The notes below the pieces were generated by a model, which worked only from the letters and a program-made list of their open reading frames with translations, had not been told where the DNA came from and made no database searches. From Pyxidicoccus sp. MSG2 (GTDB lineage: Bacteria > Myxococcota > Myxococcia > Myxococcales > Myxococcaceae): 64,000 nt of DNA. Made by a program: the position numbers and the translations under genes. Position 1 is the stretch's first letter, and the number at the start of each line of letters is the position of its first letter. Where the stretch lies: assembly GCF_026626705.1 (NCBI RefSeq), contig NZ_JAPNKC010000001.1, positions 12,091,001 through 12,155,000 of the forward strand, given 5' to 3'. Shown here piece after piece: positions 11,701 to 17,700 of the stretch.

Positions 11701-14700
11701 ATCGGTGAGCTGTTCATCGGCGGCGAGGGCGTGGCGCGCGGCTACCACGGGCGCCCGGACCTGACGGCGGAGCGCTTCGTCCCGAGTCCCTTCGGCAACG
11801 GAGAGCGGCTGTACCGCACGGGAGACCAGGCTCGCTGGAGGCGTGACGGGGGCCTGGAGTACCTGGGCCGTGGCGACACGCAGGTGAAGGTGCGGGGCAT
11901 CCGCATCGAGCCAGGCGAAATCGAGGCCGCGCTCCTGGCGCAGGCATCGGTGCGCGACGTGGTGGTGCACCTGCGTGAGGACGTGCCCGGCGACAAGCGC
12001 TTGGTGGCGTACGTGATTGCCTCCGAGGATGTCGACTCGCTGGACGTCACGGGCCTGCGGGCCGAACTGCGCAAGCACCTGCCCGAGTACATGGTGCCGG
12101 CGGCCTTCGTGGCGCTCACCGCCCTGCCGCTCACGCCGAACGGCAAGGTGGACCGGAAGGCCCTGCCCGCACCGGAGGCCTCGCAGCTCCAGTCCTCGGC
12201 GGCCCACGAGCCGCCCGCGACGCCGGTGGAGGCTCGACTGGCGGAGCTGTGGAAGGAGCTGCTGCGTGTGTCCGTGGTGGGCCGGCGGGAGAGCTTCTTC
12301 GATCTGGGAGGCCACTCCCTGCTGGCCACGCAGCTCGTGGCGCGCATTCGCGCCGCCTTCAACGTGGACCTGAGCCTTCGCAGCCTCTTCGATGCGCCCA
12401 CCGTGGCAGCCCTCGCCGAGCGCATCCAGTCCGCCACGGCGGGCAGCGAGCTCCCGGCGCTGACACGCACGGGCGGCGAGGGCCCGCTGCCGCTGTCCTT
12501 CTCGCAGCAGCGTCTGTGGTTCCTGGACCAGCTCCAGCCCGGCAGTGCGCTCTACAACATGCCGTCGGCCCTGCGGCTGTCGGGGACGCTGGAGCCGTCC
12601 GCGTTCCAGCTCGCCATCAACGAGCTGGTGCGCCGGCACGATTCGCTGCGCACGACGTTCCACTCCGAGGCCGGTGAGCCCTTCCAGCGCATCCACCCGG
12701 CCACGGCGCTGAAGGTGGAGGCGGTGGACCTGTCAGGCCTGCCGGATGAGGCCTACCGTCAGTCCGAAGCGGTGCGGCACGCGAGCGAGGACGCGCAGCG
12801 GCCCTTCGACCTGGCCACGGGTCCCCTGCTCCGCGTCACCCTGCTGAAGCTGGAGCCCGCCGAGCACGTGCTGCTCCTGTGCATGCACCACATCGTCTCC
12901 GACGGCTGGTCCATGGGCGTGCTGGTGCGCGAGGTGGTCACGCTGTACGAAGCGTTCCGCCGCGACCAGCCCTCTCCCCTGCCCGAGCTGCCGATGCAGT
13001 ACGCGGACTTCGCCGTCTGGCAGCGCGGCTGGCTGCGGGACGCGATGCTGAAGGCCCAGCTCGGCTGGTGGAGAGAGCAGCTCGAAGGCGCGCCGCCCGC
13101 GCTGGAGCTGCCCACCGACAAGCCCAGGCCGGCGACGCTCACGCACCGGGGCTCGATGGTCCCCGTGCACCTGTCGCCCGCGCTCAGCCAGGCGCTGGAG
13201 TCCCTGGCCCAGCGCGAGGGCGTCACGCCCTACATGCTCCTGCTGGCCGCCTTCCAGACGCTGCTGCGGCGGTACTCGGGACAGGACGACGTGCTGGTGG
13301 GCTCGCCCATCGCGGGCCGGCGTCACGCGCAGACGGAGGGCCTCATCGGCTTCTTCGTCAATACGCTGGTGCTGCGTGCGCGCTTCGCTCCGGCGCTCAC
13401 CTTCCGTGAGTTGCTGGCACAGGTACGCAACACCACCCTGGGCGCGTACGAGCACCAGGACATCCCGTTCGAGAAACTGGTCGAGGAACTGCAGCCCGCG
13501 CGAGACCTGGGCCGCACGCCGCTGTTCCAGGCGTTCTTCGTCCTGCAGAACACCCCGATGGCGGAGCTGTCGCTGCCGGAACTGACGCTGCGAAACGTGG
13601 ACGTGGAGGCAACGGCCAGCCGCTTCGAGCTGGAGCTCAGCCTCACGCGCACGCCGGCTGGCTACCAGGGCGCGCTGATCTTCAACACGGACCTGTTCGA
13701 GCGCCGCACGGCGGCCCGCCTGGTCGACCACCTGCGCTTGTTGCTGGAAGGCGCCCTGGCTCGGCCTGAGCAGGCCCTGTCGGCGCTGCCGCTGCTGACG
13801 GAGGGAGAGCGGGAGCAGGTGCTGGTGGAGTGGAACGCCACCGCGTCGGACTACCCGCGCGAGGCGTGCATCCACCACCTGTTCGAGCAGCAGGCCACGC
13901 TGCGCCCGGACGCGGTGGCGCTGGAGTTCGGCGACGAGAAGCTCACCTACGCGCAGCTCGACACGCGGGCCAACCAGCTTGCACACCTGTTGAAGCTGCA
14001 TGGCGTGGGGCCGGATGTGCTGGTGGCCGTGTGCCTGGAGCGCTCGGTGGAGCTCATCGTCTCGCTGCTGGCCATCCTCAAGGCCGGTGGCGCGTACCTG
14101 CCGCTGGACGCCTCGTACCCGGCGCAGCGGTTGGCCTTCATGCTGGAGGATGCGCCGCCCAGGCTGGTGCTCACTTCGAGGGCTCTGCGTTCCAGCTCGA
14201 GCATGCCGGAGTCGGTGTCGTGCCTCTTCGTGGAGGAATTGCCGCTGGACGCCCTGCCGCGCACGCGGCCGGTGTCCGGCGTCACGTCTCGCCACCTGGC
14301 GTACGTGGACTTCACCTCCGGCAGCACCGGCCGTCCCAAGGGTGTGGCCGTCGAGCACCGCGGCGTCATGCGCCTCTTGCACGGCGCTCGTTATGCGCAC
14401 CTGGGGCCAGAGGAAACCTTCCTCCTCATCGCCCCCATCTCCTTCGACGCCTCCACCCTGGAAGTCTGGGGCCCGCTGCTCTTCGGCGGTCGCCTCGTCG
14501 TCTTCCCCGCCCAGTCCCCCAGTGACCTGGAGCTGCTGAGCACCGTGCTCACGCGCCACTCCGTCACCACCCTGCACCTCACCGCCGGCCTCTTCTCCCA
14601 GGTGGTGGACTTCAAGCCCGACTGCCTCAAGGGCGTTCGCCAGTTGCTCACCGGTGGCGACGTCGTGAGTGCGCCCCACGTGCGCCGGGTGGTGGAAGGA

Positions 14701-17700
14701 ATGTTCATTCCGGTGACGGCCTGCTACGGCCCCACCGAGTCCACCCTCTTCACCTCCACCTGGCGGATGACGGAAGCCTCGCAGGTGGGCAGCGCCATCC
14801 CCATTGGCCGGCCCATCGCCAACACCCAGGTGTACGTGCTGGACGAGCACTTCCAGCCCGTGCCCCCTGGCATCCCCGGAGAGCTGTTCATCGGCGGCGA
14901 CGGCCTGGCGCGCGGCTACCTGTCCCGGCCGGAGCTGACGGCGGAGCGCTTCATCCCCAACCCCTTCAGCGCCGTGGCCGGAGAGCGCCTCTACCGCACC
15001 GGCGACAAGGCACGCTGGCGCGCGGACGGCGTGCTGGAGTTCCTCGGCCGCATCGACACGCAGGTGAAGGTGCGTGGCTACCGGATTGAGTTGGCGGAAG
15101 TGGAAGCCGCGCTGCTGACGCACCCAGGGGTGCGCGAGGCGGTGGCGGTGGTGCGACACGACACTCCGGGCGACAAGCGCCTCGTCGCATACGTCACCGG
15201 CGATGCGAGTCCGACAGAGCTGCGCGCGTACGTGCAGGAGCGACTGCCCGAGTACATGGTTCCCTCCGCGGTGGTGCACCTGGACACCCTGCCCCTCACG
15301 TCCAACGGCAAGATGGACCGCAAGGCCCTGCCCGTCCCGGACGCCTCGGCGGCCTTGACGAAGCAGTACGTGGCGCCTCGCACAGCCAGGGAGGAGATGC
15401 TGGCCGGTCTCTTCTCGCAGCTCCTCGGCACGGCGCGGGTCGGTGTGAACGACAGCTTCTTCGAGCTGGGCGGCCACTCCCTGCTGGCCACGCAGTTGGT
15501 GGCCCGCATCCAAGCCACCTTCAACGTCGAGCTGCCCCTGCGTGCCCTCTTCGAGGCCCCCACCGTGGCGGCCCTCGCGGAGCGCATCGGCACCACCACG
15601 ACGAGCACCCGCATGCCGCCGCTGGTCCGGGCTCGCACGGAAGGCCGCGTCCCACTGTCCTTCGCGCAGCAGCGCCTCTGGTTCCTGGATCAGCTCCAGC
15701 CGGGGCAGGCGCTCTACAACATGCCCTCCGCGCTACGCCTCACGGGCACCCTGGAGCGGGCCGCCTTCGAGCGCACCTTCGCGGAGCTGGTGCGCCGCCA
15801 CGAGTCGCTGCGCACCACCTTCCACTCCGAGGGCGGTGAGCCCTACCAGGTCATCCACCCCGCCACGTCGAGCCCGCACCCGTTCGTGGACCTGAGCACG
15901 CTTCCTCCCGAGCAGCGTCAGTCCGAGGCCCTGCGAATCGCCACCGAGGACGCGCAGCGGCCGTTCGACCTGTCCACGGGCCCGCTCCTGCGCGTCACGC
16001 TGCTGCGGCTGGAGCCGACCGAGCACGTGCTGCTCCTGTGCATGCACCACAGCATCTCCGACGGCTGGTCCATGGGCGTCCTCGTTCGTGAGGTCGCCGT
16101 CATGTACGAGGCCTTCCGTCGCGGAGCGCCCTCGCCGCTGCCCGAGCTGCCGGTGCAGTACACCGACTACTCCGTCTGGCAGCGCACGTGGCTGCGCGGC
16201 GAGACGCTGCAGGCCCAGCTCGGCTGGTGGAGGGAGCAGCTCGGCGGTGCACCGCACGCGCTGGACCTGCCCACCGACAAGCCCAGGCCGGCGACGCTCA
16301 CGCACCGGGGCGCGGCCGTGCCCCTGCACCTGCCATCCGCGCTCTCCCAGCGCGTGGAGGCCCTGGCCCAGAGCGAGGGCGCCACGCCCTACATGCTGCT
16401 GCTGGCGGCCTTCCAGGCGCTGTTGCACCGGCACTCGGGACAGGACGACGTGCTGGTGGGCTCGCCCATCGCGGGCCGGCGCCATGCTCAAACGGAGGGC
16501 CTCATCGGCTTCTTCGTCAATACGCTGGTGCTGCGCGCCCGCTTCGCCCCGTCGCTCAGCTTCCGCCAGTTGCTCGCCCAGGTGCGCAACACCACGCTGG
16601 GCGCGTACGAGCACCAGGACATCCCGTTCGAGCGGCTCGTCGAGGAGCTCCAGCCCGCGCGAGACCTGGGCCGCACGCCGCTCTTTCAGGCCCTGTTCGT
16701 CCTGCAGAACACTCCGGAGTCGGAGGTGTCCCTGCCCGAGCTGACGCTGCGAAGCCTGGAGGTGACTCCGGACACCACGAAGTTCGAGCTCAACCTCGGA
16801 CTGACTCCGACGCCCGAGGGCTACCGTGGAGGCCTGTCCTACGCCACGGACCTGTTCACGCATGCCACGGCGGTGCAACTGACGGCCCATTTCCAGCTCC
16901 TGCTGGAGGGCGTGGTGGCGTCGCCGGACACCGCGCTGTCCGAGCTGCCCCTGCTGACCGCGGACGAGCGCCAGCGGGTCCTGGTGGAATGGAACGGCGC
17001 GCGGGCCGACTTCCCGCGCGACGCGTGCCTGCACCAGCTCTTCGAGCAGCAGGTGGCCCGGACCCCTGACGCACCCGCGGTGGTCATGGGGGAGGAGGCG
17101 CTGTCCTTCCGTCAGCTCGATGCGAAGGCCAACCAGCTCGCCCACCTGTTGCGCTCGCTGGGCGTCGGCCCGGAGGTGCCCGTGGCGTTCTGCCTGGAGC
17201 GCTCCCCCGAGGCCCTCGTCACCGTCCTCGGCATCCTCAAGGCCGGCGGCGCCTTCGTGCCCATCGACCCGACGGCTCCGGCCCCACGCAGGAGCTTGAT
17301 ACTCGACGACTGCGGGGCGCCCATCCTCATCACCCGTCAGGCCATGGCCGACGCCTGGCGGCCCGAGGTCCGTCAGGTGCTGTGCCTGGACACGCTCCAG
17401 GCGCGGCTCGCGTCACTGCCGGACGAAGGCCCGCCGGGGCTCGCGAGCGCGGAGCATCTGGCCTACGTCATCTACACGTCGGGCTCCACGGGCACGCCCA
17501 AGGGAGTGATGGTGCGGCACCGCTCGGTGCTCCACCTGCACCGGGCGCTGGCGCTGTCCGTCCACGCGGGCCAGCCCGCGGGACTGCGGGTGAGCCTCAA
17601 CGCTCCGCTCTTCTTCGATGCCTCCATCAAACAGCTCATCCAGTGGGTGGACGGACACTGCCTGTGCATCGTGCCGGAGGAGACGCGGCTGGACCCCGGG

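Noticed and set aside
9139-12696. Long minus-strand frame across NRPS modules 3-5
   Set aside because: Antisense shadow caused by strong third-position GC in the real gene.
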